Shown piece by piece: positions 17,051-25,541 of a stretch of 45,314 nt of DNA. Source of the stretch: Streptomyces malaysiense. Its GTDB lineage: Bacteria > Actinomycetota > Actinomycetes > Streptomycetales > Streptomycetaceae. The notes under the pieces were generated by a model. It was not told where the DNA came from, did no database searches, and worked only from the letters and a program-made list of their open reading frames with translations. Each line of letters begins with the position of its first letter. The first letter of the stretch is position 1. The stretch covers positions 1 to 45,314 of the forward strand of contig NZ_LBDA02000104.1 of NCBI RefSeq assembly GCF_000980885.2, read 5' to 3'. Position numbers and translations under genes: made by a program.

Positions 17051-17977
17051 TCAGAACTCCAGCCGCTCGCGACGGCCCAGCCGCATCACGATCGCCGCGA
17101 AGGCGAGCGTGACGACCAGCAGGGCGACGCCGATGGTGGTGGCGTAGGCGGCCTGACCGTCCCGGAACGCCTTCTGGTACACGTACAGGACCAGCACGGT
17201 GGTCGAGTAGTCGGGCCCGCCCGGACCGGTCGTCATGATCTGTACGACCGCGAACGACTCGGCGCCGAGCGCGAGGATGCCCATGTAGACCCAGCCGGAC
17301 TGCACGGTGTCCCACAGCAGGGGCAGGGTGATGCGGAAGAAGGTGGTGGCGCGGCTCGCGCCGTCGATCAGCGCGGCCTCGTACAGCTCGCCCGGGATCG
17401 AGGCCATGCCGGCGGAGAACAGGACCACGAAGAAGCCGGTCGTGGACCAGACGAGCACCGCCATCACACACCACAGGGCGAGGCTCGGATCGCCCAGCCA
17501 CAGGGGCTGCACATGGCCGAGTCCGATTCCGCGCAGGAAGGAATTGATCGCTCCGCTGTCCGGGTTGTAGGCGAACTGGAAGAGCAGCGCGACGATCGCG
17601 ATGGACAGGACCTGCGGAAAGAAATAAACGATCTTGTAGAAGGAGGAGCCCCGGACCCCGGTGATCGCGGGGCCGCCCCTTCTGCGCCGTCCGCCCACAT
17701 TGATCATGAAGGCGAAGAAGAGCGCCAGGCTGATCGTCACGATCGGCAGCACCAGAGCGAAGAGCAGGCTGTGCTGCAACGACTTCCAGAAGATGTCGTC
17801 GTGCAGCATCCTCTTGTAATTGTCGAAGCCGACCATCTTGAATTCGGGGCTCAGGCCGGTCCAGTCCGTGAACGAGTAGTAGATGGACTGGATGAACGGC
17901 CACACCACGAACAGCGCGTACAGTCCCAGGGGTACGGCCAGGAACCCCACGATGAACCGGTACTTGCCGTGCTGCAT
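17051..17977 (-). CDS. ngcF: Sugar ABC transporter permease (MalF-type), GlcNAc/chitobiose
   Basis: A 308-residue permease with six hydrophobic helices, partner of NgcG in the import channel. The EAA loop reads LYEAALIDGASRATTFF with LPLLWDTV. An Arg/Gly-rich insert (GGRRRRGG) sits in the cytoplasmic loop after helix 2 or 3. GGAG lies 5 bases before ATG 17977. Spacing to ngcE is 29 bases, so this is one operon ngcE-ngcF-ngcG. Confidence 0.85.
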   Translation of the reverse strand: MQHGKYRFIVGFLAVPLGLYALFVVWPFIQSIYYSFTDWTGLSPEFKMVGFDNYKRMLHDDIFWKSLQHSLLFALVLPIVTISLALFFAFMINVGGRRRRGGPAITGVRGSSFYKIVYFFPQVLSIAIVALLFQFAYNPDSGAINSFLRGIGLGHVQPLWLGDPSLALWCVMAVLVWSTTGFFVVLFSAGMASIPGELYEAALIDGASRATTFFRITLPLLWDTVQSGWVYMGILALGAESFAVVQIMTTGPGGPDYSTTVLVLYVYQKAFRDGQAAYATTIGVALLVVTLAFAAIVMRLGRRERLEF

Positions 17978-18006
17978 CGTTACTCCGGTGCGCTCGGGGG
18001 TGCTGG

Positions 18007-19452
18007 TTACTGGTGCTTGTAGTGCTTGATGGTGGTGTCCTTGGCCGCCTCGTCGGCATAGCCCTGGATCTTCTTTATGGCCTCCGCCGGGGTGAGCCGG
18101 CCCGCCATCATCTCGCCGAGGGCGCCCACGCCGATCTTCTCCTTCTCCAACTGGACGTACCAGTCCTGCAGACGCGGGTTCACCACGTTGGAGCCGGCCA
18201 GCTTGAGCGCGGCCACGCCGGACTTCAGGCCCGGGGTCAGCTCGATGCCGTCGGTGCCGCCGTTGTACGCGGACAGCGACTTCACCTTGGAGGTGAAGTT
18301 CTTCGAGGACGCCTCGGAGAGCATGATGCGCAGCTGCTCCATGCCGCCCTCGGGGTTCGCGGCCTTGGAGGGCACGATGAACGGCTCACCGCCGGAGGCC
18401 CAGATGGTGCCGAAGGGCATCTTGTCGTTGTCGTCGATGCCGGAGGGCGCCGAGACCGCGAGGTCGAAGTCCTTGGGGATGACGTTCGCCGACTCGTTCT
18501 CCACCCAGGAGCCGTTCGGGATGAACAGGGCCTCGCCCTTGGCCCACGCGGTCTGCGACTGGATGTGGTCCAGGCCGGGCGTGCCCTTGAGGATGTAGCC
18601 CTTCTTGAACAGCTCGTAGTACGCCTCGAAACACGCCTTGACCGCCGGGTGCTTCCAGGCGTTCGGCTCCAGGTTGTCGATGGCGTTCAGGACCTCGACG
18701 CCGCCGACCTTGCCGATCATCGGGTAGAGCGAGAAGGGGATGTAGTACGGGTACTTGCCCGCGTACGTCCAGCCCGCCATGCCCTTCTTCTTGGCCTTCG
18801 CGCACACCTGGAGCATCTCGTCCCAGGTCTTCGGGTACTCGGCGTCCAGTGAGTCGAGCGCCTTCTGCGAGTACCAGACGCCGTAGACCGTGTACGCGTA
18901 GTACATGATCCACACCGGTTTGCCGTCGAACTGGCCCATCTCCACGATGCCGGGGCGCAGGGTGTCGCGGACCTTCTTGCCCGGGTCGTCGTACGACGGC
19001 GCGTCGAGCAGCGGGGTGAGGTCGGCCAGCTGGTTCTTGCCGACCAGGACGCCCATGTCCATCTGCTCGGCGCCGGAGTTGTCGATGAGGTCCGGCGGGT
19101 TGCCCTGGTTGAAGCGGGGCTGGAGCGTGGACTGGATCTTCTGGGTGGCGGAGAACTTCACCTGCGCCTTGGGGAAGTCCTTCTGGTAGATCTTGACCGC
19201 GTCCTGCGCGTACTCCTTGCCGAAACCGCCGTCGAAGAGGACGAACTCCATCTTGGCGGTGTCGTTGACGCCGAGGGGATTCTTCGCGGTCTTCTTTCCG
19301 GCCTTCGCCTTGCTCTGGCCGTCGCCGCCGCTGCTCGCGCAGGCGGACAGCAGGCTCATGCCGGGAACGGCGACCAGGCCGAGCGCGGCGGACCGCCTGA
19401 TCAGTTCGCGGCGGCCGACACCCTCACGGTCGTGATGCGCAGTGGATCCCAT
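18007..19452 (-). CDS. ngcE: Extracellular sugar-binding lipoprotein, NgcE-type
   Basis: A 481-residue solute-binding protein (SBP_bac_1 family) expected to bind N-acetylglucosamine or chitobiose. The signal peptide carries twin-arginine pairs (GRRELIRRSA) and a lipobox LLSAC with Cys38, suggesting Tat export followed by lipidation. The mature protein shows MEFVLFDGGFGKEYAQD, a binding-protein hinge around FNQGNPPDLID, and aromatic-rich sugar-stacking segments (YAYTVYGVWYS, YPYYIPFSLYP). ATG 19452 is chosen over TTG 19458 because of AGGA spacing. Match to NgcE is from operon and length; a related oligosaccharide is possible. Confidence 0.87.
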   Translation of the reverse strand: MGSTAHHDREGVGRRELIRRSAALGLVAVPGMSLLSACASSGGDGQSKAKAGKKTAKNPLGVNDTAKMEFVLFDGGFGKEYAQDAVKIYQKDFPKAQVKFSATQKIQSTLQPRFNQGNPPDLIDNSGAEQMDMGVLVGKNQLADLTPLLDAPSYDDPGKKVRDTLRPGIVEMGQFDGKPVWIMYYAYTVYGVWYSQKALDSLDAEYPKTWDEMLQVCAKAKKKGMAGWTYAGKYPYYIPFSLYPMIGKVGGVEVLNAIDNLEPNAWKHPAVKACFEAYYELFKKGYILKGTPGLDHIQSQTAWAKGEALFIPNGSWVENESANVIPKDFDLAVSAPSGIDDNDKMPFGTIWASGGEPFIVPSKAANPEGGMEQLRIMLSEASSKNFTSKVKSLSAYNGGTDGIELTPGLKSGVAALKLAGSNVVNPRLQDWYVQLEKEKIGVGALGEMMAGRLTPAEAIKKIQGYADEAAKDTTIKHYKHQ

Positions 19453-19494
19453 GCTCAAGTCCTCGCCTTCTCCAGGACTCAGGCGGTGAACCGG

Positions 19495-19522
19495 ATCCTG
19501 CCCGGCACCGCGGTCGGGTCAA
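19495..19522 (-). promoter_or_regulatory. Candidate ngcE promoter
   Basis: On the minus strand TTGACC (19522-19517) and CAGGAT (19500-19495) are spaced by 16 bases, about 45 bases before the ngcE start. Confidence 0.35.
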
Positions 19523-19584
19523 GCTGGGTGGTGCGGAAGTGCTTCGTGCATGCAGTGCCGGGATTGCTCTTGTACCGGGCGCCG

Positions 19585-19600
19585 ACAGGTATAGTCCACT
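19585..19600. promoter_or_regulatory. DasR-responsive element-like site
   Basis: ACAGGTATAGTCCACT matches 13 of 16 positions of the dre consensus ACTGGTCTAGACCACT. DasR is the GntR regulator of GlcNAc and chitin genes in Streptomyces, which fits the divergent ngcE gene 133 bases away. Confidence 0.5.
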
Positions 19601-19791
19601 TTCCGTCGGCGGAGCAAGATCGAATACAGGGTTGGCGACGGGTCTTTTCCGAGTTGAGACCTCGCCGACATGGGAGCGGGCCGCGCGAAGCCCCTGCGAA
19701 ATCGACGCGACATCAGCCCCGGAATGACACGCCCAACGCCCTTGACATCATCCACCACTTGACCACCTACTTGGTTCCTGTGTTCCGCTTC

Positions 19792-19805
19792 TGACAACGT
19801 TGTCC
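19792..19805. promoter_or_regulatory. LacI-family-like operator in front of the mannosidase
   Basis: GACAACGTTGTC (19793-19804) is a perfect 12-base palindrome with the central CG typical of LacI-family operators. It lies 28 bases before the GH92 start. A TTGACA at 19742-19747 may be the -35 box upstream. Confidence 0.6.
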
Positions 19806-19832
19806 ACAACGGCGCGGGGAGGAAATCCGTAC

Positions 19833-22800
19833 ATGCAGCGGAGAACTCGGCACAGATGGGGCCCGGCGGTCGTACTCACGGCCGCCTTCGTGATGGCCGC
19901 GGGCGCGCAGGGCGCCGCGGTCGCGCTGCCCGCCAAGGCCCCGGTGGCCCACCGGGAGTTCGCGTCCTCGTTCGAGGCGGGTGATCCCGCCCCCGACTGG
20001 GTGGACACGGTCGACACCGGCCCGGACGGCACCCCGCGCGCCTCGGGGGTGGACGGCGGCTACAGCACCGGCATACCGGGCAATGTGAACGACCATGTCA
20101 CCGAGGTCCGGGCGAGCGGCGAGAACGCCGGCGCGGGCGAGGTGAAGGAGAACCTGGCCGACGGCGAGTCCGGCACCAAGTGGCTGACCTTCCAGCCCAC
20201 CGGCTGGGTGGAGTTCGACCTGGACAAGCCGGTCGCGGTGCGGACGTACGCGCTGACCTCGGCCAACGACTACGCCGAACGCGACCCGCGGGACTGGACG
20301 CTGCTCGGTTCCACCGACGGCAAGGACTGGAAGACCCTCGACACTCGGACGGGCGAGACCTTCGCGGAGCGGTTCCAGACCAGGTCGTACGACCTTCAGC
20401 AGCCGGCCGAGTACCAGCACTTCCGCCTCGAGGTGACGAGGAACAACGGGGCGCCGGACATCCTCCAGCTCGCGGACGTGCAGTTCTCCACGGGCGGCGG
20501 TGGCGGCCCGGTGCCGCAGGACATGCTGACGCTGGTCGACAAGGGCCCGACCGCCTCGCCGACGGCCAAGGCCCGGGTCGGCTTCACCGGCACGCGGGCG
20601 CTGCGGTACGCCGGGCGGCACACGGCGAGCGGGCGCGCCTACTCCTACAACAAGGTGTTCGACGTCGACGTGAGGGTCGGCGACGACACGCGGTTGTCGT
20701 ACCGGATCTTCCCCTCGATGGCCGACGGCGACCGGGACTACGACGCGACCTACGTCTCCCTGGACCTCGCCTTCACCGACGGCACCTACCTCAGCGACCT
20801 CGGCGCGCGGGACGAGCACGGGTTCGGGCTGTCGCCGCGCGGGCAGGGCGACTCGAAGTCCTTGTACGTCAACCAGTGGAACAACGTCGTCTCGCGGATC
20901 GGCTCGGTGGCGGCGGGGAAGACCGTCGACCGCATCCTCGTCGGGTACGACTCCCCCGCCGGGCCGGCGAAGTTCCGCGGCTGGATCGACGACGTGTCGC
21001 TGAAGCCGGTCGCGCCCGAGAAGCCGAAGGCGCATCTGTCCGACTACGCGCTGACCACGCGCGGCACCAACTCCAGCGGCAGCTTCTCGCGCGGCAACGA
21101 CTTCCCGGCGACGGCCCTGCCGCACGGTTTCAACTTCTGGACGCCGGTGACCAACGCGTCCTCGCTGAGCTGGCTCTACGAGTACGCACACGCGAACAAC
21201 GACGCCAACCTGCCGACGATCCAGGCCTTCAGCGCGAGCCACGAGCCGAGCCCGTGGATGGGCGACCGGCAGACCTTCCAGGTGATGCCGTCGGCCTCGC
21301 CGGGTACCCCGGACACCGGCCGGGAGGCGCGGGCGCTCGCGTTCCGGCACGAGAACGAGACGGCGCGGCCGTACTACTACGGCGTGCGGTTCGAGAACGG
21401 GCTCAAGGCGGAGATGGCGCCGACCGACCACGCGGCGGCGCTGCGCTTCACCTATCCCGGCTCCGACGCGAGCGTGCTGTTCGACAACGTCACCGAGCAG
21501 GCGGGGCTGACGCTGGACAAGGTGCACGGCGTCGTCACCGGCTACTCGGACGTCAAGTCGGGCCTGTCGACCGGCGCGACCCGGCTGTTCGTGTACGGCG
21601 TGTTCGACAAGCCGGTCACGGGCGGTTCGGCGAGCGGGGTGAAGGGCTACCTGCGCTTCGCGGCCGGCGCCGGCCACACGGTCACCCTGCGCCTGGCGAC
21701 CTCACTGATCGGCGTCGACCAGGCGAAGGACAATCTCCGCCGGGAGATCCCGGGCGGCACCTCGTTCGACACCGTCAAGCGGCGGGCCCAGCGCACCTGG
21801 GACAGGCTGCTGGGCAAGGTCGAGGTGCGGGGAGCGACGCCGGACCAGCTGACCACGCTGTACTCCAGCATGTACCGGTTGTACCTGTACCCCAACTCCG
21901 GCTACGAGAAGGTCGGCGGGAAGAACCGGTACGCCTCGCCGTTCTCCCCGATGCGGGGCCAGGACACCCCGACGCACACCGGCGCGAAGATCGTGGACGG
22001 CGAGGTGTACGTCAACAACGGCTTCTGGGACACCTATCGGACGACATGGCCGGCGTACTCGTTCCTGACGCCCTCCCAGGCAGGCCGGCTGGTCGACGGG
22101 TTCGTGCAGCAGTACAAGGACGGCGGCTGGACCTCGCGCTGGTCCTCCCCCGGCTACGCGGATCTGATGACCGGCACCTCGTCGGACGTGGCGTTCGCCG
22201 ACGCCTACGTCAAGGGTGTGAAGTTCGACGCGAAGGCGGCGTACGAGGCGGCGCTGAAGAACGCGACCGTCGTGCCGCCGTCGTCCGGGGTGGGCCGCAA
22301 GGGCATGAGCACCTCGCCGTTCCTCGGCTACACCAGCACCGGCACCGCCGAGGGGCTGTCCTGGGCGATGGAGGGGTACGTCAACGACTACGGCATCGCG
22401 AGGATGGGCGCGGCGCTGTACAAGAAGACGGGCGAGAAGCACTACGCGGAGGAGTCCGACTACTTCCTCAACCGCGCCCGCGACTACGTGAACCTCTTCG
22501 ACCCGAAGGCCGGTTTCTTCCAGGGCAGGGACGCCAAGGGTGACTGGCGGGTGGATTCGGCGAAATACGACCCCCGGGTGTGGGGTTACGACTACACGGA
22601 GACCAACGGCTGGGGCTATGCCTTCACCGCCCCGCAGGACACCCGGGGCCTCGCCAACCTGTACGGCGGGCGCAAGGGGCTCGCCGGCAAGCTGGACCGG
22701 TTCTTCGCCACGCCGGAGACCGCCTCCCCCGAGTTCGTCGGCTCCTACGGCGGGGTCATCCACGAGATGACCGAGGCGCGGGACGTGCGCATGGGCATGC

Positions 22801-23636
22801 TCGGGCAGTCCAACCAGGTCGCGCACCACGTCTCGTACATGTACGACGCGGCAGGGCAGCCCTGGAAAACGCAGGCGGCGGTGCGGCAGATCCTTTCCCG
22901 GCTCTACCTGGGCAGCGAGATCGGGCAGGGTTACCACGGTGACGAGGACAACGGCGAGCAGTCGGGCTGGTTCCTCTTCTCCGCGCTCGGCTTCTACCCG
23001 CTGGTCATGGGCAGCGGCGACTACTCCATCGGCTCCCCCCTGTTCAAGAAGGTCACGGTGCATCTGGAGAACGGGCACGACCTGGTGGTGAACGCGCCGG
23101 GCAACAGCGCGAAGAACGTGTACGTCCAGAGCGTCACCTTCGACGGCCGCCCCTGGACGTCCACTTCGCTGCCGCAGTCGTTGCTCGCCAAGGGCGGGGA
23201 GCTGACCTTCTCCATGGGGCCCCGGCCTTCGGCGTGGGGCTCCGGGAAGAACGCCGGGCCGGTGTCGATCACCCGGGACGACAAGGTGCCCGCACCCCGT
23301 ACGGACATGCTGCGTGGCGCGGGGGCGCTGTTCGACGACACGTCGGCGACGGACGAGACGTTCACCTCCGTCGATCTGCCGGTGAGCCGGTCCGGGAAGC
23401 CGGCGCAGTACACGCTGACCTCGGCGGCGGACCACACCAGGGCCCCCACCGGCTGGACCCTCCAGGGCTCGGCCGACGGCACGACCTGGCGGACGCTGGA
23501 CCACCGCTCCGGCGAGACCTTCCCGTGGAACCGCCAGACCCGGGCGTTCACGATCGCGGCGCCGGGATCGTACGCCAAGTACCGGTTGGTGCTGGGTGGT
23601 TCGGCGACGTTGGCGGAGGTGGAGCTGCTGGGGTGA
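19833..23636 (+). CDS. Secreted GH92-family alpha-mannosidase with terminal carbohydrate-binding domains
   Basis: A 1267-residue secreted enzyme. The Sec signal peptide MQRRTRHRWGPAVVLTAAFV ends near ALPA. An N-terminal F5/8 type C (CBM32-like) domain covers about 85-220, then a beta-sandwich linker. The GH92 module runs from about 400 to 1110, with NNGFWDTYRTTWP, YTETNGWGYAF, GQSNQVAHHVSYMYDAAGQPWKTQ and GYHGDEDNGEQSGW. These are the acidic and histidine clusters of calcium-dependent inverting exo-alpha-mannosidases. A second half CBM32-like domain ends the protein (VSRSGKPAQYTLTSA, then GWTLQGSADGTTWRTLDHRSGETF). ATG 19833 has GGAGG 10 bases upstream. Likely substrate is mannose-capped N-glycan or mannan; exact linkage is not decided. 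Confidence 0.9.
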   Translation: MQRRTRHRWGPAVVLTAAFVMAAGAQGAAVALPAKAPVAHREFASSFEAGDPAPDWVDTVDTGPDGTPRASGVDGGYSTGIPGNVNDHVTEVRASGENAGAGEVKENLADGESGTKWLTFQPTGWVEFDLDKPVAVRTYALTSANDYAERDPRDWTLLGSTDGKDWKTLDTRTGETFAERFQTRSYDLQQPAEYQHFRLEVTRNNGAPDILQLADVQFSTGGGGGPVPQDMLTLVDKGPTASPTAKARVGFTGTRALRYAGRHTASGRAYSYNKVFDVDVRVGDDTRLSYRIFPSMADGDRDYDATYVSLDLAFTDGTYLSDLGARDEHGFGLSPRGQGDSKSLYVNQWNNVVSRIGSVAAGKTVDRILVGYDSPAGPAKFRGWIDDVSLKPVAPEKPKAHLSDYALTTRGTNSSGSFSRGNDFPATALPHGFNFWTPVTNASSLSWLYEYAHANNDANLPTIQAFSASHEPSPWMGDRQTFQVMPSASPGTPDTGREARALAFRHENETARPYYYGVRFENGLKAEMAPTDHAAALRFTYPGSDASVLFDNVTEQAGLTLDKVHGVVTGYSDVKSGLSTGATRLFVYGVFDKPVTGGSASGVKGYLRFAAGAGHTVTLRLATSLIGVDQAKDNLRREIPGGTSFDTVKRRAQRTWDRLLGKVEVRGATPDQLTTLYSSMYRLYLYPNSGYEKVGGKNRYASPFSPMRGQDTPTHTGAKIVDGEVYVNNGFWDTYRTTWPAYSFLTPSQAGRLVDGFVQQYKDGGWTSRWSSPGYADLMTGTSSDVAFADAYVKGVKFDAKAAYEAALKNATVVPPSSGVGRKGMSTSPFLGYTSTGTAEGLSWAMEGYVNDYGIARMGAALYKKTGEKHYAEESDYFLNRARDYVNLFDPKAGFFQGRDAKGDWRVDSAKYDPRVWGYDYTETNGWGYAFTAPQDTRGLANLYGGRKGLAGKLDRFFATPETASPEFVGSYGGVIHEMTEARDVRMGMLGQSNQVAHHVSYMYDAAGQPWKTQAAVRQILSRLYLGSEIGQGYHGDEDNGEQSGWFLFSALGFYPLVMGSGDYSIGSPLFKKVTVHLENGHDLVVNAPGNSAKNVYVQSVTFDGRPWTSTSLPQSLLAKGGELTFSMGPRPSAWGSGKNAGPVSITRDDKVPAPRTDMLRGAGALFDDTSATDETFTSVDLPVSRSGKPAQYTLTSAADHTRAPTGWTLQGSADGTTWRTLDHRSGETFPWNRQTRAFTIAAPGSYAKYRLVLGGSATLAEVELLG

Positions 23637-23644
23637 GGTGTCCG

Positions 23645-23694
23645 GCAGCGCAGGGGCCCCGGGTGCGAGTGCGGCGCCCGGGGCCTCGCGCTGC
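23645..23694 (+). terminator. Terminator of the GH92 gene
   Basis: GCAGCGC and GGCCCCGGG pair with CCCGGGGCC and GCGCTGC in order, giving a long stem with a small internal loop, starting 9 bases after the stop codon. Confidence 0.75.
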
Positions 23695-23725
23695 GGGCGC
23701 AGCCGACGGCGCCCCCTGGTCCCAC

Positions 23726-23956
23726 ATGGTCACGGCGCTGGGCGCGGGCGTGGTGGGGTGGCTGGTCATCGGCCGGCCCGAGGCCGAATGGGGCGAGGTG
23801 CCCCTGGCGCTGATCTCCAAAGTGGTCCTCGGCTCCGAGGCCGCGCAGGCGGCGCGGGTCCTCTCCGGGAAGGCGTGGGCGGGCCGGGCGACGGCGTGCG
23901 GCAGTGGAGCGGCCTCGGCCGACCGGCTTCTGGCCACCCCGCTGCCCTTCATGTGA
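23726..23956 (+). CDS. Small hypothetical protein (possibly a gene remnant)
   Basis: A 76-residue frame (MVTALGAGVVGWLVIGRP...). It has strongly coding-like third-position GC but no ribosome site, and the frame remains open far upstream. It contains one hydrophobic stretch and an Ala-rich tail. I do not recognise it. It may be the tail of a decayed gene or chance in GC-rich DNA. It ends 8 bases from the convergent ATPase gene. Confidence 0.3.
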   Translation: MVTALGAGVVGWLVIGRPEAEWGEVPLALISKVVLGSEAAQAARVLSGKAWAGRATACGSGAASADRLLATPLPFM

Positions 23957-23963
23957 CAGCCCT

Positions 23964-24368
23964 TCACGTCAGGGCGAACTCGCACCACACGATCTTGCCG
24001 GGGTTCCTTTCACCGACGCCCCACTTGTCGGACAGGGCCGACACCAGCAGCAGTCCGCGGCCGCCCTCGTCCAGGGTGGGGTGCGCGAGGGCCGGGACGC
24101 CCGTTCCGCTGTCGTGGACCTCCACCCGGACGAGGGCGGCGCCGTGGCGCAGCCGGAGCAGGAAGCCCCGGCCCGGCGGGGCGCCGTGCACGACCGCGTT
24201 CGTGGCCAACTCGCTCACGCAGAGCGACACGTCCGCGCTCCGCTCCCATTCGGTCAGCCCCCAGTACGACAGCGACCACTCCGTGAACCGTCTGGCAGCG
24301 GGGACGGAGCGGCGCGCCCGCGCGTAGAACTGGTCGCGCTGACGCAGGAGTTCAATCTGCTCGTTCAC
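23964..24368 (-). CDS. RsbW/SpoIIAB-like ATP-binding protein
   Basis: A 134-residue GHKL ATPase of the anti-sigma-factor kinase type. Seen are the N-box CVSELATNAVVHG, G1 box VEVHDSGTGVP and G2 box EGGRGLLLVSALSDKWG. Streptomyces hold dozens of these beside HTH-DUF5753 and DUF397 genes, as here. They probably bind or phosphorylate partner proteins, but few are characterised. GTG 24368 has no ribosome site, so a leaderless message is possible. It is divergent from the regulator gene. Confidence 0.85.
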   Translation of the reverse strand: MNEQIELLRQRDQFYARARRSVPAARRFTEWSLSYWGLTEWERSADVSLCVSELATNAVVHGAPPGRGFLLRLRHGAALVRVEVHDSGTGVPALAHPTLDEGGRGLLLVSALSDKWGVGERNPGKIVWCEFALT

Positions 24369-24413
24369 GGGGCGAATGTCGCGCAGCGTGACTACCCTGC
24401 GTCAGTAGGTGAT

Positions 24414-24436
24414 CCCGTACAGATTCTTTGTACGGG
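24414..24436. promoter_or_regulatory. Inverted repeat in the divergent ATPase/HTH promoter region
   Basis: CCCGTACA and TGTACGGG flank a 7-base spacer. It lies 45 bases before the HTH gene and 46 bases from the ATPase gene. It could be the autoregulatory operator of the adjacent HTH protein. Confidence 0.4.
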
Positions 24437-24480
24437 TTCGCGCGGGGTGGCGTACGGACGGCACGGGGAGTTCAACAGGC

Positions 24481-25299
24481 ATGACGCCAACACGGAGGAA
24501 GAACCAGTCGGCCATGAAGATGCTCGGCCGTCAACTGGGCGCCGCGCGCCGGGCGGCAGGTCTGAGCCAACCCGCGCTGGCCGCGGCGCTGAATGTCAAC
24601 GACGAGACCATCGCGTCGATCGAACAGGGCCGACGCCGACTGAAGCTGGACATCGCCGAGCGATGCGATGAACTTCTTGACACCAAGGGGACGTTGGCGG
24701 CGGGGGTAACGAACCTTCCGGAGATCGACCAGTTTCCGCTCTGGGTCGAGGAGTACATGGATCAAGAGAAAGTTGCCGTCACGCTGTCGTGGTACGACGC
24801 GATGGTCGTGCCTGGCCTGCTTCAGACTGAGGCTTACGCGCGCACGGTTCTGCAAAATCGCGTTCCCGCGTACGAGGCGGAGGAACTGGAGACGATGCTG
24901 CGACTGCGGCTCGATCGCCAAGAGATCCTTAAGCGCAAGTGTCCGCCGACGCTGAGCTTCGTGGTGTGGGAGCCAGCACTGCTGCTGCATATCGGCACCG
25001 AGGAGATCCGTAGGGAGCAGATGCGGTATCTGCGCGAGGTAGCCGAACTGCCTTTCGTCTCGCTCCAAGTGCTACCGCTGGACAGCCCCCTGCACGCGGG
25101 GGTCGCGGGCCCCTTCGCCATCCTGGAAACCCCGGACCACCAAACACTTGCCTACACCGAATCGCAGCGCGGGAGCCAGTTGGTCTCCGACCCAGAAAGG
25201 GTGTCTCGCCTGGCACGCAAGTATGCAATGCTGCGGACACAGGCCCTGAACATCCAGTACTCCAAGGGCTTGCTCGACCGCCTGCTAGGAGAGCGATGA
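24481..25299 (+). CDS. XRE-family regulator with DUF5753 (Scr1/BldB-associated type)
   Basis: A 272-residue protein. An N-terminal HTH (about 12-65: LGRQLGAARRAAGLSQPALAAAL, then ETIASIEQGRRRL) is followed by the DUF5753 domain (about 90-265) with its hallmark VPGLLQTEAYARTVL. Proteins of this class pair with the DUF397 protein downstream; some such pairs behave like toxin-antitoxin or developmental switches (WhiJ/Scr1 family). ATG 24481 has GGGGAG 10 bases upstream; longer starts lack one. The stop overlaps the next start as ATGA. Codons such as CTT, GAG/CAA and AAG/AAA are less GC-biased here, hinting at accessory origin. Confidence 0.9.
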   Translation: MTPTRRKNQSAMKMLGRQLGAARRAAGLSQPALAAALNVNDETIASIEQGRRRLKLDIAERCDELLDTKGTLAAGVTNLPEIDQFPLWVEEYMDQEKVAVTLSWYDAMVVPGLLQTEAYARTVLQNRVPAYEAEELETMLRLRLDRQEILKRKCPPTLSFVVWEPALLLHIGTEEIRREQMRYLREVAELPFVSLQVLPLDSPLHAGVAGPFAILETPDHQTLAYTESQRGSQLVSDPERVSRLARKYAMLRTQALNIQYSKGLLDRLLGER

Positions 25300-25541
25300 G
25301 CGCGGAAGCACTTCAGTGGTTCAAGTCGACGTACAGCAGCGACGAAGGCGATGCCTGTCTCGAAGTTGCTGTCTCCTGGCGCAAGTCGAGCTACAGCGGC
25401 AGCGAGGGCGGCCAGTGCGTCGAAGTCGCCTCCTGTGCCCATTCCATCCACATCCGCGACTCGAAGCAGGACCCCTCCCAAGCCCCCACCCTCCGCGTCA
25501 CCCCCCTCACCTGGGCCGCCTTCACCGCCTCGGTCCGATGA
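25296..25541 (+). CDS. DUF397 protein, duplicated unit
   Basis: An 81-residue protein with two copies of the DUF397 core: WFKSTYSSDEGDACLEVA at about 8-25 and WRKSSYSGSEGGQCVEVA at about 28-45. The C-terminal half (IHIRDSK...LRVTPLTWAAFTASV) is present once, so the first copy is truncated after its N-terminal motif. It is coupled on both sides by ATGA overlaps, with the HTH regulator before and the hydrolase after. Confidence 0.9.
   Translation: MSAEALQWFKSTYSSDEGDACLEVAVSWRKSSYSGSEGGQCVEVASCAHSIHIRDSKQDPSQAPTLRVTPLTWAAFTASVR

Noticed and set aside
19767..21677. A 636-residue minus-strand open frame opposite the GH92 gene
   Set aside because: Antisense shadow that would also cover the divergent promoter region.
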